Shown: in pieces, positions 45,236 through 54,291 of the stretch | Layout of the letters: each line of letters opens with the position of its first letter | Numbering within the stretch: position 1 is the stretch's first letter | NCBI GenBank assembly: GCA_902528175.1 | Contig: CABZRN010000004.1 | Location: 1-64,000 of the forward strand | DNA: 64,000 nucleotides | Direction: 5' to 3' | Source of the DNA: an uncultured Pelagibacteraceae bacterium | GTDB lineage: Bacteria > Pseudomonadota > Alphaproteobacteria > Pelagibacterales > Pelagibacteraceae | Position numbers and translations under genes: made by a program | Notes under the pieces: generated by a model | What the model saw: the letters and a program-made list of their open reading frames with translations, nothing else | What the model was told of the DNA's origin: nothing | The model's database searches: none

Positions 45236-45310
45236 TGGAGCGGGCAATGGGACTTGAACCCACGACCTTCTCGTTGGCAACGAGACGCTCTACCACTGAG
45301 CTACGCCCGC
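45236..45310 (-). tRNA. tRNA-Gly (anticodon GCC)
   Basis: On the minus strand the sequence folds as a full cloverleaf. The acceptor GCGGGCG pairs with TGCCCGC; the D arm is GCTCAGTGGTAGAGC; the anticodon stem is TCTCG/CGAGA around TTGCCAA (anticodon GCC); the T arm holds GGTTCAAGTCC. The gene encodes its own CCA end after a T discriminator. It is 75 bases long. It reads the GGY glycine codons. Confidence 0.97.
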
Positions 45311-45368
45311 TTATAAATTTATTTTTAAAAATAAAGGCTTTTCATAAATTAAGCAATAGACTTTTTTA

Positions 45369-46811
45369 TTAAAAATTATCAAAATATTCTTTGTAAGGTA
45401 AAAACTTGGCACTTTCATATTTAAAAATTTTTTCTCTTATTTGTATATTGCTTGCTGTAGTACATATTAGGTCTTTTCTTTCATAGTATTTTAAAACTTT
45501 TTCTGACCAATTTAATTTACAAAAAGACATTATTTCTTTTGAAATATCCTTTGGAAATTCTGTAAGCCTTTTTAATTCAACATTTAATATGTTTTTACTA
45601 TAATTTTTCTCTAGATTATTCAGTTTATAATTATAAATAGAGATATATTTTTTAATATCTTCAACTTTGTGAGACCAGGGTAAATTATTTAAACACTGTT
45701 GGTAAATAGCAACAAGATTGTGAAAGCTATCTCTTTTGCAATTAATAATTTTTGCTTGAGGAAAAATTTCTAATAAAATCTCAGCAAAAAAGAAATTTGT
45801 CATAGTCCTATCAATAAATTTAAATTTATTAGATTGGATAGATAACTGTTTTTTATAACTTTCGATTATTTCTTTTCTCAAAAAACTAATATCTAAAGTG
45901 ATAGAGTCTTCACTCTCGAGTATTTTTTTCTTTAATTGCGATTTTTGTAAAGTCTTTTGCAAAATAAAATTTTCACCTGCATTACAAATTTTTTCCTTAC
46001 CAGATGTAATTATTGTTTCTACGAGAGTTGTTCCTGATCTTGGAATTCCAAAAATAAAGATTGGCTCAATATCAGTTAATTCAATTTTATTATTGTTGTT
46101 ATCACTAAACAAAAAACTTTTGTTTGTCATTTTTGGAACTGTTTCTAACCAATAGTTAACAGCATCTTTATTAATTCTATCTGAATTAAAAAATATTTCG
46201 TGACCTTTGGATAATTCTTTTATTTCTAAGCTTATTTCCTTTTTTTTTCTATAATAATTAGCTAGAATAAAATGGCCGTAAGCTGTATTTTTATTTTTTA
46301 AATTTTGACTGTTTTTTAATTCGTTAGCAATTTTTTTAATTATCTCATCATTAATAAAGTTTTTATCGAGTCTTTGTAGATTAAAATAAGCTGCATAATT
46401 TTTATTATCAATTTTGATAACTTTATGATAGTGCTTTCTAGCAAGTTCTAATTCACCTTTATCTTCATAAAGTGATGCTAAATTAAAATAAGCTGGAGCA
46501 AAGTTTTCATCACAAGAAATCGATTTAATATAAAATTTTTCAGCTTCTTCATAATTTTTTTCTGACCTATTTAGTTCTCCTAAAGAATTTAGAGCAAATA
46601 AATTTGCTTTATCTAAATTTAGAATTTTACTCAAAAATAACTTTGCATTTTTATAATCATTTTTTTTAATATGAATTTGAGATATTAGTTTAAAGGTGTT
46701 TAAATTTTTTCTTTTTATACAAAGCAGAAAGTCTAAAGAATTATCTAATTGATTTTTCCTAAATTGCTTTAAACCTTTAGAATATAAAATTTCATCACTA
46801 TAATTAGTCAT
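45369..46811 (-). CDS. TPR-repeat sulfotransferase family protein
   Basis: A 480-aa cytoplasmic protein. The N-terminal 180 residues hold TPR units (LNSLGELNRSEKNYEEAEKFY, FNLASLYEDKGELELARKHY). From about 250 a sulfotransferase domain follows. The 5'-phosphosulfate loop is IFGIPRSGTTLVETII, and the 3'-phosphate region includes NCKRDSFHNLVAIYQQC and FIDRTMTNFFF. These TPR-sulfotransferases are common in SAR11 and in other marine bacteria; the acceptor is unknown. Its start is 104 bases from the divergent LON-domain gene. Confidence 0.86.
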   Translation of the reverse strand: MTNYSDEILYSKGLKQFRKNQLDNSLDFLLCIKRKNLNTFKLISQIHIKKNDYKNAKLFLSKILNLDKANLFALNSLGELNRSEKNYEEAEKFYIKSISCDENFAPAYFNLASLYEDKGELELARKHYHKVIKIDNKNYAAYFNLQRLDKNFINDEIIKKIANELKNSQNLKNKNTAYGHFILANYYRKKKEISLEIKELSKGHEIFFNSDRINKDAVNYWLETVPKMTNKSFLFSDNNNNKIELTDIEPIFIFGIPRSGTTLVETIITSGKEKICNAGENFILQKTLQKSQLKKKILESEDSITLDISFLRKEIIESYKKQLSIQSNKFKFIDRTMTNFFFAEILLEIFPQAKIINCKRDSFHNLVAIYQQCLNNLPWSHKVEDIKKYISIYNYKLNNLEKNYSKNILNVELKRLTEFPKDISKEIMSFCKLNWSEKVLKYYERKDLICTTASNIQIREKIFKYESAKFLPYKEYFDNF

Positions 46812-46917
46812 AAATTAAGATAGTATTTAATAATTAACACACTTTTTTAATATAATTACAATAATGCAACAATATGAACATAGATATTTTTAGAAATATT
46901 TGTTAATTTTTTAGAAA

Positions 46918-47562
46918 ATGAACAAAGTTAATGATTTGCCTGATACACTCTCAGTATTTCCACTTTCAAATTTTATATTTTTTCCAAATACCTCTGCCCC
47001 ACTAAATATTTTTGAGCCAAGATATATTCAAATGATTGATGAAAGTGTAAAATCAAACAGAATGATTGGTATGATTCAACCAAAGGGAAAATCAAATTCA
47101 CAAAAGCCTGAGCTTTTTAAAGTTGGTTGCTTAGGTAAAATATCTAGTTTTAATGAAACTGAAGATGGTAGATACGTTATAGTTTTAAAAGGTATAACTA
47201 GATTTAATAAACTTGAAGAAATAGATAACGGAAAACTTTTTAGAGAATTTAAGATAAACTATAAAGGATTTGAAAATGACATTATCAACAAAGAACAAGA
47301 TATAAATTTTTCTGACCTAAATATTATTTTTAATAATCTTAAGAGTATTTTTGAAAAACAGGGTTACTTAATTAATTGGAATGAACTTGAAAAACAAAGT
47401 TTAGATCAAACTATAAATACACTTTCAATGGCTTCCCCATTTTCAAAAGAGGAAAAACAAATGCTATTAGAGGCTAAAGATTTAGATTTTAGAAAAAAGA
47501 AACTAGAGCAAATAATCAAGCTTTACGCTTCAGATAACTTTAGCAATAAGACATTGCAATAA
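46918..47562 (+). CDS. LON peptidase substrate-binding domain protein
   Basis: A 214-aa protein consisting only of the LON N-terminal (LAN) domain. LSVFPLSNFIFFPNTSAPLNIFEPRYIQMID is the canonical start, then IGMIQPKGK, GCLGKISSFNETEDGRYVIVLKGITRF and the helical end. It lacks the AAA+ and protease parts of Lon, as usual for this alphaproteobacterial family. The exact role is unknown, perhaps substrate binding. It ends exactly where the convergent UbiH-like gene ends. Confidence 0.92.
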   Translation: MNKVNDLPDTLSVFPLSNFIFFPNTSAPLNIFEPRYIQMIDESVKSNRMIGMIQPKGKSNSQKPELFKVGCLGKISSFNETEDGRYVIVLKGITRFNKLEEIDNGKLFREFKINYKGFENDIINKEQDINFSDLNIIFNNLKSIFEKQGYLINWNELEKQSLDQTINTLSMASPFSKEEKQMLLEAKDLDFRKKKLEQIIKLYASDNFSNKTLQ

Positions 47563-48657
47563 CTAAAACGTAAACCCTTTGTCAGCAAAACTTTGTATTT
47601 TTTTTTTAATTAGTATATTTCTATTAATAAATTTAAAAACATTATCAACGGATTTCATATTATATTTGTTAATTACTTTAAAAAATTCGTGTATAAAGTC
47701 TACTCCTAATGCAAAAACAAAATTTGAATTTTTTCTTTTATGTTCGAACTTTTCTAAAACAGTTTCTAGATTTAATCCAAGATCTAAGTTCTCTTTGATT
47801 AATTTACTTAAAATTTTAGCATCCCTCAAAGTCATATTAAATCCTTGTCCTGCTAGAGGATGAATCTTATGTAGTGCATCTCCAAATGATAATATGTTTT
47901 TATGAAAATAATTTCGCGAAAGAGACAAATTAATTGGGAATTGCTGAAACTTACTAATGTTTTTTATTTTGTAATAATTGTTATAGTGTTCAATTAATTT
48001 TACTACTTTATCTTTATTTTTTATAAGATCTTTACTAAATACAGAAAAAACAATTGAAGTTTGTGATTTTGAAATAGGCAAAAAAGCTAACGGCCCAAAC
48101 TTTGTAAAGTGCTGTATGGCAACCTTATTTTTTACACTATCATGATCTATAATTGAGGTGAAAGCTATACTATCGTAACTTTTTTTAATATTCTTAGTAA
48201 AATATTTTTTAAATACAGAATTGTTTGTATCAGCAATAATAATTAACTCATATTTTTTTTTGATCAGATCTAAAAAAGGCTTTTGGCCACTTTTTTTTTT
48301 AATTCTAATGAGTTTATTTTTCCTTAGTGAGGCCTCTAATGACTTATAAAAATTGTTATAAGACGTCATGAAAAAACTACCTTTTTTAGAATTAAAATTT
48401 AAAAAATTTTTAAAACTTTCCCCATTGTACAGATTAATCTTCTTTATTTCCCAACAATCCTTTTTATTTAATATTTTTTGACTGTGCAAAAATTCAATGC
48501 TATCATTAGACAATCCAATTGTCCTAGAGTTAGTGTTGGACAAATTCTTTGATTTTTTATTATCGTATTCGTACAAATCTACGTTAATACCTTTGTTAAT
48601 AAAAATTTTTGATAATACTAATGTTGTTAAATTTTTTCCTATTAAACAGATAGTCAT
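47563..48657 (-). CDS. UbiH/COQ6-family FAD monooxygenase, divergent
   Basis: About 364 aa from the ATG of MTICLIGKNLTTLV (the track's start adds 7 residues). The C-terminal FAD motif GDALHKIHPLAGQGFNMTLRDA is exactly the ubiquinone-hydroxylase signature (UbiH/UbiF/COQ6). The N-terminal dinucleotide loop, normally GxGxxG, reads GKNLTT, so its second glycine is lost. The protein probably still hydroxylates the ubiquinone ring, since aerobic alphaproteobacteria use such enzymes, but cofactor binding may be modified. The start is 60 bases from the divergent ftsK. Confidence 0.82.
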   Translation of the reverse strand: MTICLIGKNLTTLVLSKIFINKGINVDLYEYDNKKSKNLSNTNSRTIGLSNDSIEFLHSQKILNKKDCWEIKKINLYNGESFKNFLNFNSKKGSFFMTSYNNFYKSLEASLRKNKLIRIKKKSGQKPFLDLIKKKYELIIIADTNNSVFKKYFTKNIKKSYDSIAFTSIIDHDSVKNKVAIQHFTKFGPLAFLPISKSQTSIVFSVFSKDLIKNKDKVVKLIEHYNNYYKIKNISKFQQFPINLSLSRNYFHKNILSFGDALHKIHPLAGQGFNMTLRDAKILSKLIKENLDLGLNLETVLEKFEHKRKNSNFVFALGVDFIHEFFKVINKYNMKSVDNVFKFINRNILIKKKIQSFADKGFTF

Positions 48658-48717
48658 AATTTTTTTTAATTTTAACAATAAATATTAAATGATACAAAGT
48701 GGTAAATTTGATTCTTT

Positions 48718-50787
48718 ATGGATATAAAAAAAAGTATTGAAAAAGCTAGAGATTTTGCTCTAAAGAGGTTAATTGAATTAATAAGTTTCCTAATTCTATT
48801 ACTTTCATTGCTTATATTAACAGCTTTAATTAGTTATAGTCCGGATGATCCAAATTTTATTTATTCAGAAAATCAAGAAATAAATAATATTTTAGGTATA
48901 AATGGAAGTATTGGTGCAGACTTTTTATTACAATCAATTGGTCTAACATCATATTTTTTACCTATAACTTTTATTTTTTTATCAATAACAATATTTTATA
49001 ATAAAAACTTAATAAAAATCCTTAATAGTTTATTTTACATAGTCTGTTATTCAATTGTTGGATCTATTTTCCTGACGCAGTTTTATAAGGAAGCATTTTT
49101 TTTAATAATAAATGGAAATGGAGGTTTTATAGGAAGCTATTTTTATGAAAAAATATTTATTAATATTGCTAATATAAATGTCAAAATATCATATTATACC
49201 CAACTATCACTATTTACAATATCCTTTCTAATGAGCATTAATTTTAGATTAATTTGGTTGTTATCTTTCAAAAAAATTTTTAAAAAAAAAAAAATAATTG
49301 TTCCAATTGAAAATGCAAAATTCGAGGAAAAAATTCCTGTAGAAATAGACAACATTCAAGAGACATTTTCTTTTGATAAGAAAGGTGAAAAAAAAGATAA
49401 TTATAAAAAATTTTTTAATTTACCAAAACTTGACTTACTAACGCAAACAAAAGTAAAAAGTAAAAAAGGTAATTTGAGAAGTGACATAAATGAGGAGTTT
49501 CTTGAGAAGATTCTTCTAGACTTCGGAGTAGAAGGTAAAATTAAAAAAATTAGTCCAGGACCAGTTGTTACTTTAAATGAGTTTGAGCCCGCAGCAGGTG
49601 TAAAAGTTTCAAAGATTGTAAATTTATCTGATGATATAGCAAGAAACACAAGTTCAGAGTCTGCTAGAATTTCGGTTATTCCAGGTTCTAGTTCGATTGG
49701 TATTGAATTACCAAATCTAGAAAGGGATAACGTTTTGTTAAGAGAAATATTAAGTAGCTCAAAGTTTAATAACAATGATTTGATTTTACCAATAGCACTT
49801 GGAAAGAGTATTTCTGGCCAACCCATAATTGGTGACTTATCAACAATGCCTCACTTATTAATTGCAGGCACAACAGGTTCTGGTAAGTCTGTTTGTATAA
49901 ACACTATACTTCTATCCCTTTTATACAGACACAAACCAAATTTATGTAAATTTATATTAATCGATCCTAAAATGCTTGAACTTTCCACTTATGAAGGGAT
50001 ACCACATCTTTTGTGTCCAGTGATCACTAAAGCAAAAAAGGCTGCAACTGTTTTGGGTTGGGTGGTTAAAGAAATGGAAAATAGGTATAAATTAATGACA
50101 AAAGTTGGAGTTAGAAATATTGGAGGATATAATTCTAAACACAAACTTCCTATGCCATATATTGTTGTCATCGTTGATGAAATGTCAGATTTAATGTTAG
50201 TCGCAGGTAAAGAGATTGAAAACTACATTCAAAAGTTATCTCAAATGGCTAGAGCGGCAGGAATACATATAATTATGGCTACTCAGAGACCTAGTGTTGA
50301 CGTCATAACTGGTACTATCAAAGCAAATTTTCCAACAAGAGTTTCATTTCAAGTCTCCTCAAAAATAGATAGTAGAACAATACTGGGAGAACAAGGTGCT
50401 GAACAACTTTTAGGAAAGGGTGATATGTTATACATGTCTTCAGCAAACAGAATAACTAGAATTCACGCACCATTTGTTTCTGAAAATGAAATTGAAAAGA
50501 TAAATAATTTTTTAAGATCTCAAGGTGAACCAGAATACGTTGATGAAATATTGAAACTATCAGATAAAGACGACAAAAGTTCAACTGAAAGTGAAAGTAG
50601 TGAACAATTAGACGAGTTATATGCAACCGCTATAGATATTGTAAAATCAGAAGGAAAAGCGTCAACATCATTTCTTCAACGTAAACTTCAAATTGGTTAC
50701 AACAGAGCGGCTAGAATTATCGATATGATGGAGGAAAAAGGAATAGTAAGCAAAGCAAATCATGTTGGCAAAAGAGAAGTTCTTTAA
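48718..50787 (+). CDS. ftsK: DNA translocase FtsK
   Basis: A 689-aa septal DNA pump that moves the chromosome terminus and triggers dimer resolution. The N-terminus has four membrane helices (residues 18-185), a short linker, then the motor: AGTTGSGKSVCINTIL (Walker A), VIVDEMSDLMLV (Walker B), QRPSVDVITGTIKANFP. The C-terminal gamma winged helix (SFLQRKLQIGYNRAARIIDMM) that reads polar sequences is present. Shorter than E. coli FtsK because the linker is minimal. The stop overlaps lolA by 1 base. Confidence 0.95.
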   Translation: MDIKKSIEKARDFALKRLIELISFLILLLSLLILTALISYSPDDPNFIYSENQEINNILGINGSIGADFLLQSIGLTSYFLPITFIFLSITIFYNKNLIKILNSLFYIVCYSIVGSIFLTQFYKEAFFLIINGNGGFIGSYFYEKIFINIANINVKISYYTQLSLFTISFLMSINFRLIWLLSFKKIFKKKKIIVPIENAKFEEKIPVEIDNIQETFSFDKKGEKKDNYKKFFNLPKLDLLTQTKVKSKKGNLRSDINEEFLEKILLDFGVEGKIKKISPGPVVTLNEFEPAAGVKVSKIVNLSDDIARNTSSESARISVIPGSSSIGIELPNLERDNVLLREILSSSKFNNNDLILPIALGKSISGQPIIGDLSTMPHLLIAGTTGSGKSVCINTILLSLLYRHKPNLCKFILIDPKMLELSTYEGIPHLLCPVITKAKKAATVLGWVVKEMENRYKLMTKVGVRNIGGYNSKHKLPMPYIVVIVDEMSDLMLVAGKEIENYIQKLSQMARAAGIHIIMATQRPSVDVITGTIKANFPTRVSFQVSSKIDSRTILGEQGAEQLLGKGDMLYMSSANRITRIHAPFVSENEIEKINNFLRSQGEPEYVDEILKLSDKDDKSSTESESSEQLDELYATAIDIVKSEGKASTSFLQRKLQIGYNRAARIIDMMEEKGIVSKANHVGKREVL

Positions 50788-51338
50788 TGAAACTTTTCAT
50801 ATTATTTTTTTTTCTTTTTTCTATAATAATCTCGAAGGCTAATTCTGATGTAACAGAAAGAGTGGTAAGCACATTAGAAAAATCAAATAATTACAATTTT
50901 AAATTTACTCAAAATATTAACGGAAAACTAGAAACAGGAAATTGTGTTTTGAAATTTAATAGAAAGATAAATTGTAGATATGACAATTCTAACAAAATTA
51001 TTGTTTCTGATGGTAAAAATTTAATTATCAAAAATAATAACTCGGAAAATTTAAATTTTTACAAATTAGAAAATACATCATTTTATAAAGTCTTAGATAA
51101 AAATTTTTTGATTGAACAACTTAAAATCAAAAATATTAAGAAGGAAAATGATAGTTTGTTTATTAATCTAAACTATCAAAATATCGATATAAAAGTTTTT
51201 TTTGATAAAGAAAAATTATACCTAAAAGGTTGGCAAACTACGGATATTTATAATAATTCTGTATATACCAAAATATACATTCAAGAGATAAATAAAGTTA
51301 TTGACGAAAATTTGTTTAATATTAATGAATACAATTAA
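50787..51338 (+). CDS. lolA: Outer membrane lipoprotein carrier protein LolA
   Basis: A 183-aa periplasmic protein with a signal peptide (LFILFFFLFSIIISKANSD). The order ftsK-lolA is conserved in proteobacteria. The half-barrel strands NYNFKFTQNINGKLETGNCVLKFNRKINCRYD and KIIVSDGKNLIIKNN match LolA's start, where F/Y-x-Q and the glycine turns recur. LolA carries lipoproteins from LolCDE to the outer membrane. The stop shares TTAA with the convergent GNAT gene. Confidence 0.88.
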   Translation: MKLFILFFFLFSIIISKANSDVTERVVSTLEKSNNYNFKFTQNINGKLETGNCVLKFNRKINCRYDNSNKIIVSDGKNLIIKNNNSENLNFYKLENTSFYKVLDKNFLIEQLKIKNIKKENDSLFINLNYQNIDIKVFFDKEKLYLKGWQTTDIYNNSVYTKIYIQEINKVIDENLFNINEYN

Positions 51339-51844
51339 CTTTCTAGTATATTGATATTCTCCTTTTTAAACACAGTCATTCCTCTCGCTATATAATTTTT
51401 TAAAGCATTAGGATGATCTAAAGTGCATGTGTGTAGCCAAACTCTTCTGATGTTTTTCTCAAAAGACTTTTTTATTGCCACGCTTAAAGCGTAACCACCA
51501 ATTCCTTTTCCAATATATTCCTCTAACAATCCAAAATAAGAAATTTCGGTTTCTTGCAATTCAGGGTTATATAATAATTCAAAAAAGCCTGCTAATTCTT
51601 CAGTCTCACAGATAATATAAGTCTCCAAGTTTTTATTTGAAATGTAATTTATCCATTTTTCATCTGACCAACTAAGTCTGTCTATCCATCTATGTTTTTT
51701 TCCAACTTGTTTATAAAAAAATTTGTTCAATTGAAAATCAGGTCTAATTTTTTTTACTAAATATTTGCTTTTATTTGTTGGATTAGTTTTAAGATTTTTT
51801 AAGTCTTTTAATTCTAGAAAATTTCTTTGCACAGGAATCATCAT
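51335..51844 (-). CDS. GNAT-family N-acetyltransferase
   Basis: A 169-aa acyl-CoA-dependent acetyltransferase. The acetyl-CoA loop appears as YIGKGIGGYALSVAIKKSFE (about residues 112-131), followed by RRVWLHTCTLDHPNALKNYIARGMTVFK, the usual motif B. The protein or metabolite target is unknown. It overlaps the HIT gene by 4 bases, the end of a minus-strand run that starts at hisB. Confidence 0.88.
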   Translation of the reverse strand: MMIPVQRNFLELKDLKNLKTNPTNKSKYLVKKIRPDFQLNKFFYKQVGKKHRWIDRLSWSDEKWINYISNKNLETYIICETEELAGFFELLYNPELQETEISYFGLLEEYIGKGIGGYALSVAIKKSFEKNIRRVWLHTCTLDHPNALKNYIARGMTVFKKENINILES

Positions 51845-52206
51845 TCCACCATTTTACCAACTTTTTCACCACCAAAAAGATGAAAATGTAAGTGAGGTAC
51901 TTCTTGTCCACCGTTTTCACTTATATTTGCCAAAGCTCGATAGCCTTTTCCCGTATCGGATGAAATTTGCAATTTTTTTGCAACTAAATTTATCCCTTTT
52001 ATCAACCCTGAAATCTCTTTTTCAGAGGCTTTAGATGCAAAATCATCTAGATCAATATATTTACCTTTTGGTATTACCAACGCATGAATTTTTTTTTGAG
52101 GATTAATATCATAAAAAGATAAGACATGTTCATCTTCATAAATTTTTTTACAGGGTATTTCACCTCTTAAAATTTTTGCAAATATATTATTATCATCGTA
52201 AATCAT
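51841..52206 (-). CDS. hinT: HIT-family nucleotide hydrolase (HinT-like)
   Basis: A 121-aa protein with the histidine triad PHLHFHLFGG near its end and the HinT opening NIFAKILRGEIPCKKIYEDE, plus ALVIPKGKYIDLDDF. HinT proteins hydrolyse adenosine phosphoramidates, clearing aminoacyl-AMP by-products. It overlaps its neighbours by 4 bases on both sides. In alphaproteobacteria it often lies beside hisE, as it almost does here. Confidence 0.92.
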   Translation of the reverse strand: MIYDDNNIFAKILRGEIPCKKIYEDEHVLSFYDINPQKKIHALVIPKGKYIDLDDFASKASEKEISGLIKGINLVAKKLQISSDTGKGYRALANISENGGQEVPHLHFHLFGGEKVGKMVE

Positions 52207-52547
52207 TCTATTATTTCAAGTTCGTTAATAATACTTACAATTTTCTTACCAACTAATACTGCATCTACCCTGGCGCACTCATAGTAAGCAAACGAAGTTT
52301 CCTCTGCAATTTGCTTCATTTCTAAACATTTAGATTTGTTTTTAGTGTACAAATGTTCTTTTAATTCAGGTGGGTCTCCTAGATACATCATTAATCCTAT
52401 AACCTCTCCTTCTCTCTCAACTCCTGCGCTTTCCTCAAGTATAGCTACCCTATCTCCTACACCAATTTCAAATTCTGTGAATGCAACATATCCTTTATAA
52501 ATAACAAACCCTAAAATAGTAAAAAATATAATTTTTGCTATTCTCAT
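52203..52547 (-). CDS. Small membrane-anchored protein, function unknown
   Basis: A 114-aa protein with one N-terminal hydrophobic helix (IAKIIFFTILGFVIYKGYVAF) and a soluble domain of about 85 residues starting IGVGDRVAILEESAGVEREGEVIGLMMYLG, then a paired-cysteine part (SKCLEMKQ and YYECARV). The beta-rich opening recalls SH3-like or OB-like folds, but I do not recognise the family. It lies between hisE (5 bases) and the HIT gene (overlap 4). The context suggests only cotranscription. Confidence 0.7.
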   Translation of the reverse strand: MRIAKIIFFTILGFVIYKGYVAFTEFEIGVGDRVAILEESAGVEREGEVIGLMMYLGDPPELKEHLYTKNKSKCLEMKQIAEETSFAYYECARVDAVLVGKKIVSIINELEIIE

Positions 52548-52552
52548 AGTTG

Positions 52553-52825
52553 CTATTTCTTTCTACTTTTTAGTTCGGACATTACGTCTTCAATTTTGAT
52601 GTCATTAGACTCTAAATATATAATTAAATGGTATAAAACATCTGCGGCCTCGTGAATTTTATTGCTATTTTTAGCTACAGCTTCAACAAGTTCATTGATC
52701 TCTTCTAAAACTTTTTCTTTACTTAAATTTTTGTCTTTTAATAATTTATTTGTATATGAATCTTGAATTGGATTTTTTTTTCTTATTCTTGCGAGATTAA
52801 TTAGGTCCTCTAAGACATTAAGCAT
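52553..52825 (-). CDS. hisE: Phosphoribosyl-ATP pyrophosphohydrolase HisE
   Basis: A 90-aa all-alpha enzyme of the second step of histidine synthesis, hydrolysing phosphoribosyl-ATP. The MazG-like motif is visible: EKVLEEINELVEAVAKNSN, then HEAADVLYHLIIYLESN, with the Glu/Asp metal ligands EE and EAAD. HisI is not in this window. It is 1 base after hisF, the end of the his run. Confidence 0.92.
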   Translation of the reverse strand: MLNVLEDLINLARIRKKNPIQDSYTNKLLKDKNLSKEKVLEEINELVEAVAKNSNKIHEAADVLYHLIIYLESNDIKIEDVMSELKSRKK

Positions 52826-52826
52826 T

Positions 52827-53582
52827 TTAAATTCTAACAGGAATCCCTTTTGAATCCAAATATTCCTTTGCTTCTTTTATAGAGTGTTTTCCATAATGAA
52901 ATATTGAGGCTGCGAGAACAGCGCTTGCTCTTCCTGATTTAATTCCCTCTAACAAATGATTAAGATTGCCAACTCCTCCAGAGGCAATCACTGGTATATT
53001 TACCTTGGATGATATTTTAGACATTAATTCAATATCATAACCAACTTGGGTCCCATCTCTGTCCATAGAGGTGACTAGTAATTCTCCAGCACCACACTCT
53101 TCCATTTTTTTTGCATATTCTATGGCATCTATGCCAGTGCTATTTCTTCCACCATGTGTGAATATTTCCCATTTTTTTCCATTCTGTTTTGCATCTATTG
53201 CAACTACAATGCATTGTGAACCAAATTTTTTTGAACTTTTCATAACTAATTTAGCGTCCTGAACAGCCGCAGTATTTATTGAAACTTTATCAGCACCACA
53301 ATTAAGTAGTTTATTAATATCTTCTATACTTCTTATTCCACCACCAACAGTTAAAGGAACAAAACATTTCTTGGAGGTTTTTTCCACTACTTCATATATT
53401 GTGTCTCTATTTTCGTTTGAAGCAGTAATATCAAGAAAGCAAATTTCATCTGCTCCACCATCACTATAGATTTTTGCTTGTTCGACTGGATCACCTGCAT
53501 CCTTTAAATTGACAAAATTAATACCTTTTACAACACGTCCATTCTTTACATCTAAACAAGGTATAATTCGATTTTTAAGCAT
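52827..53582 (-). CDS. hisF: Imidazole glycerol phosphate synthase subunit HisF
   Basis: A 251-aa TIM barrel that, with HisH, makes imidazole glycerol phosphate and [24 protein letters not shown] carries the catalytic Asp, and the phosphate loops are [11 protein letters not shown] and [26 protein letters not shown] has the second catalytic Asp. It overlaps hisA by 8 bases (ATGCTTAA). The AICAR product feeds PurH. Confidence 0.97.
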   Translation of the reverse strand: MLKNRIIPCLDVKNGRVVKGINFVNLKDAGDPVEQAKIYSDGGADEICFLDITASNENRDTIYEVVEKTSKKCFVPLTVGGGIRSIEDINKLLNCGADKVSINTAAVQDAKLVMKSSKKFGSQCIVVAIDAKQNGKKWEIFTHGGRNSTGIDAIEYAKKMEECGAGELLVTSMDRDGTQVGYDIELMSKISSKVNIPVIASGGVGNLNHLLEGIKSGRASAVLAASIFHYGKHSIKEAKEYLDSKGIPVRI

Positions 53583-54291
53583 CTTCTTTAACTAACTCCT
53601 CCAGTTTAATATCACCATCATAAATAGCTTTACCAACTATTATACCTTCAATATTTTTCAAACTCTTCGCTTTTTTAACATCGTTAATTGATGAAACACC
53701 ACCAGAGATTATCACCGGACTATTTGAAATATTTGCAACTTTTGATGTTTCATCAAAATTTGGGCTTTCTTTGGTTCCATCTCTATTTATGTCTGTAAAA
53801 ATTAGTCTACTGACACCATAATTATTTATCTCTTTTAAAAATTCTAATGTTGACATATTTGAGCTTTCTTTCCATCCAGATACTGAGAGTTTCCCATCCT
53901 TTGCGTCTAAACCAAGAGCAATCTTTCCAGGAAATTTTAAGCAGGCATCCTTTAAAAAATTTTTGTCTTTAATAGCGGCACTTCCAAGAATAATTTTTTC
54001 CACACCTACATCTAGATATTTTTGAACACTTTCGAAATTTCTAATACCTCCACCTATCTCTACTTTGAGATTAGACTTTTTCACAATCTCTTGAATAATG
54101 TCAATATTGACCGTCCTACCTGTTAAAGCCCCATCCAAATCAACAATATGTAAGTTTTTAAATCCATGATCTTTGTAGCTGCTAGCCTGATCTACTGGAG
54201 AGTTCTCGTATACTGTTTTATTGTCAAAATCACCTTTAACTAAGCGCACACATTTTTTATCTTTAATATCTATGGCTGGAAAAATTTTCAT
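53575..54291 (-). CDS. hisA: Phosphoribosylformimino-AICAR-phosphate isomerase HisA
   Basis: A 238-aa TIM barrel catalysing the Amadori step of histidine synthesis. [19 protein letters not shown] is the standard start, with the catalytic Asp in AIDI. Phosphate loops are [12 protein letters not shown] and [11 protein letters not shown], and the second Asp is in [14 protein letters not shown]. It overlaps the methyltransferase-like gene by 4 bases and hisF by 8. Confidence 0.96.
   Translation of the reverse strand: MKIFPAIDIKDKKCVRLVKGDFDNKTVYENSPVDQASSYKDHGFKNLHIVDLDGALTGRTVNIDIIQEIVKKSNLKVEIGGGIRNFESVQKYLDVGVEKIILGSAAIKDKNFLKDACLKFPGKIALGLDAKDGKLSVSGWKESSNMSTLEFLKEINNYGVSRLIFTDINRDGTKESPNFDETSKVANISNSPVIISGGVSSINDVKKAKSLKNIEGIIVGKAIYDGDIKLEELVKEDA

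Noticed and set aside
46861-46917. Small AT-rich palindrome before the LON-domain gene (ATATTTTTAGAAATAT)
   Set aside because: Short and pure A/T; such palindromes are expected by chance at this base composition.
49266-49310. Long poly-A tract in ftsK that might be a programmed slippage site
   Set aside because: The frame is intact on both sides and encodes a normal basic linker; similar A tracts are common throughout this genome.
49401-49826. 141-aa minus-strand ORF
   Set aside because: Antisense to the linker and start of the FtsK motor; low-complexity shadow frame.
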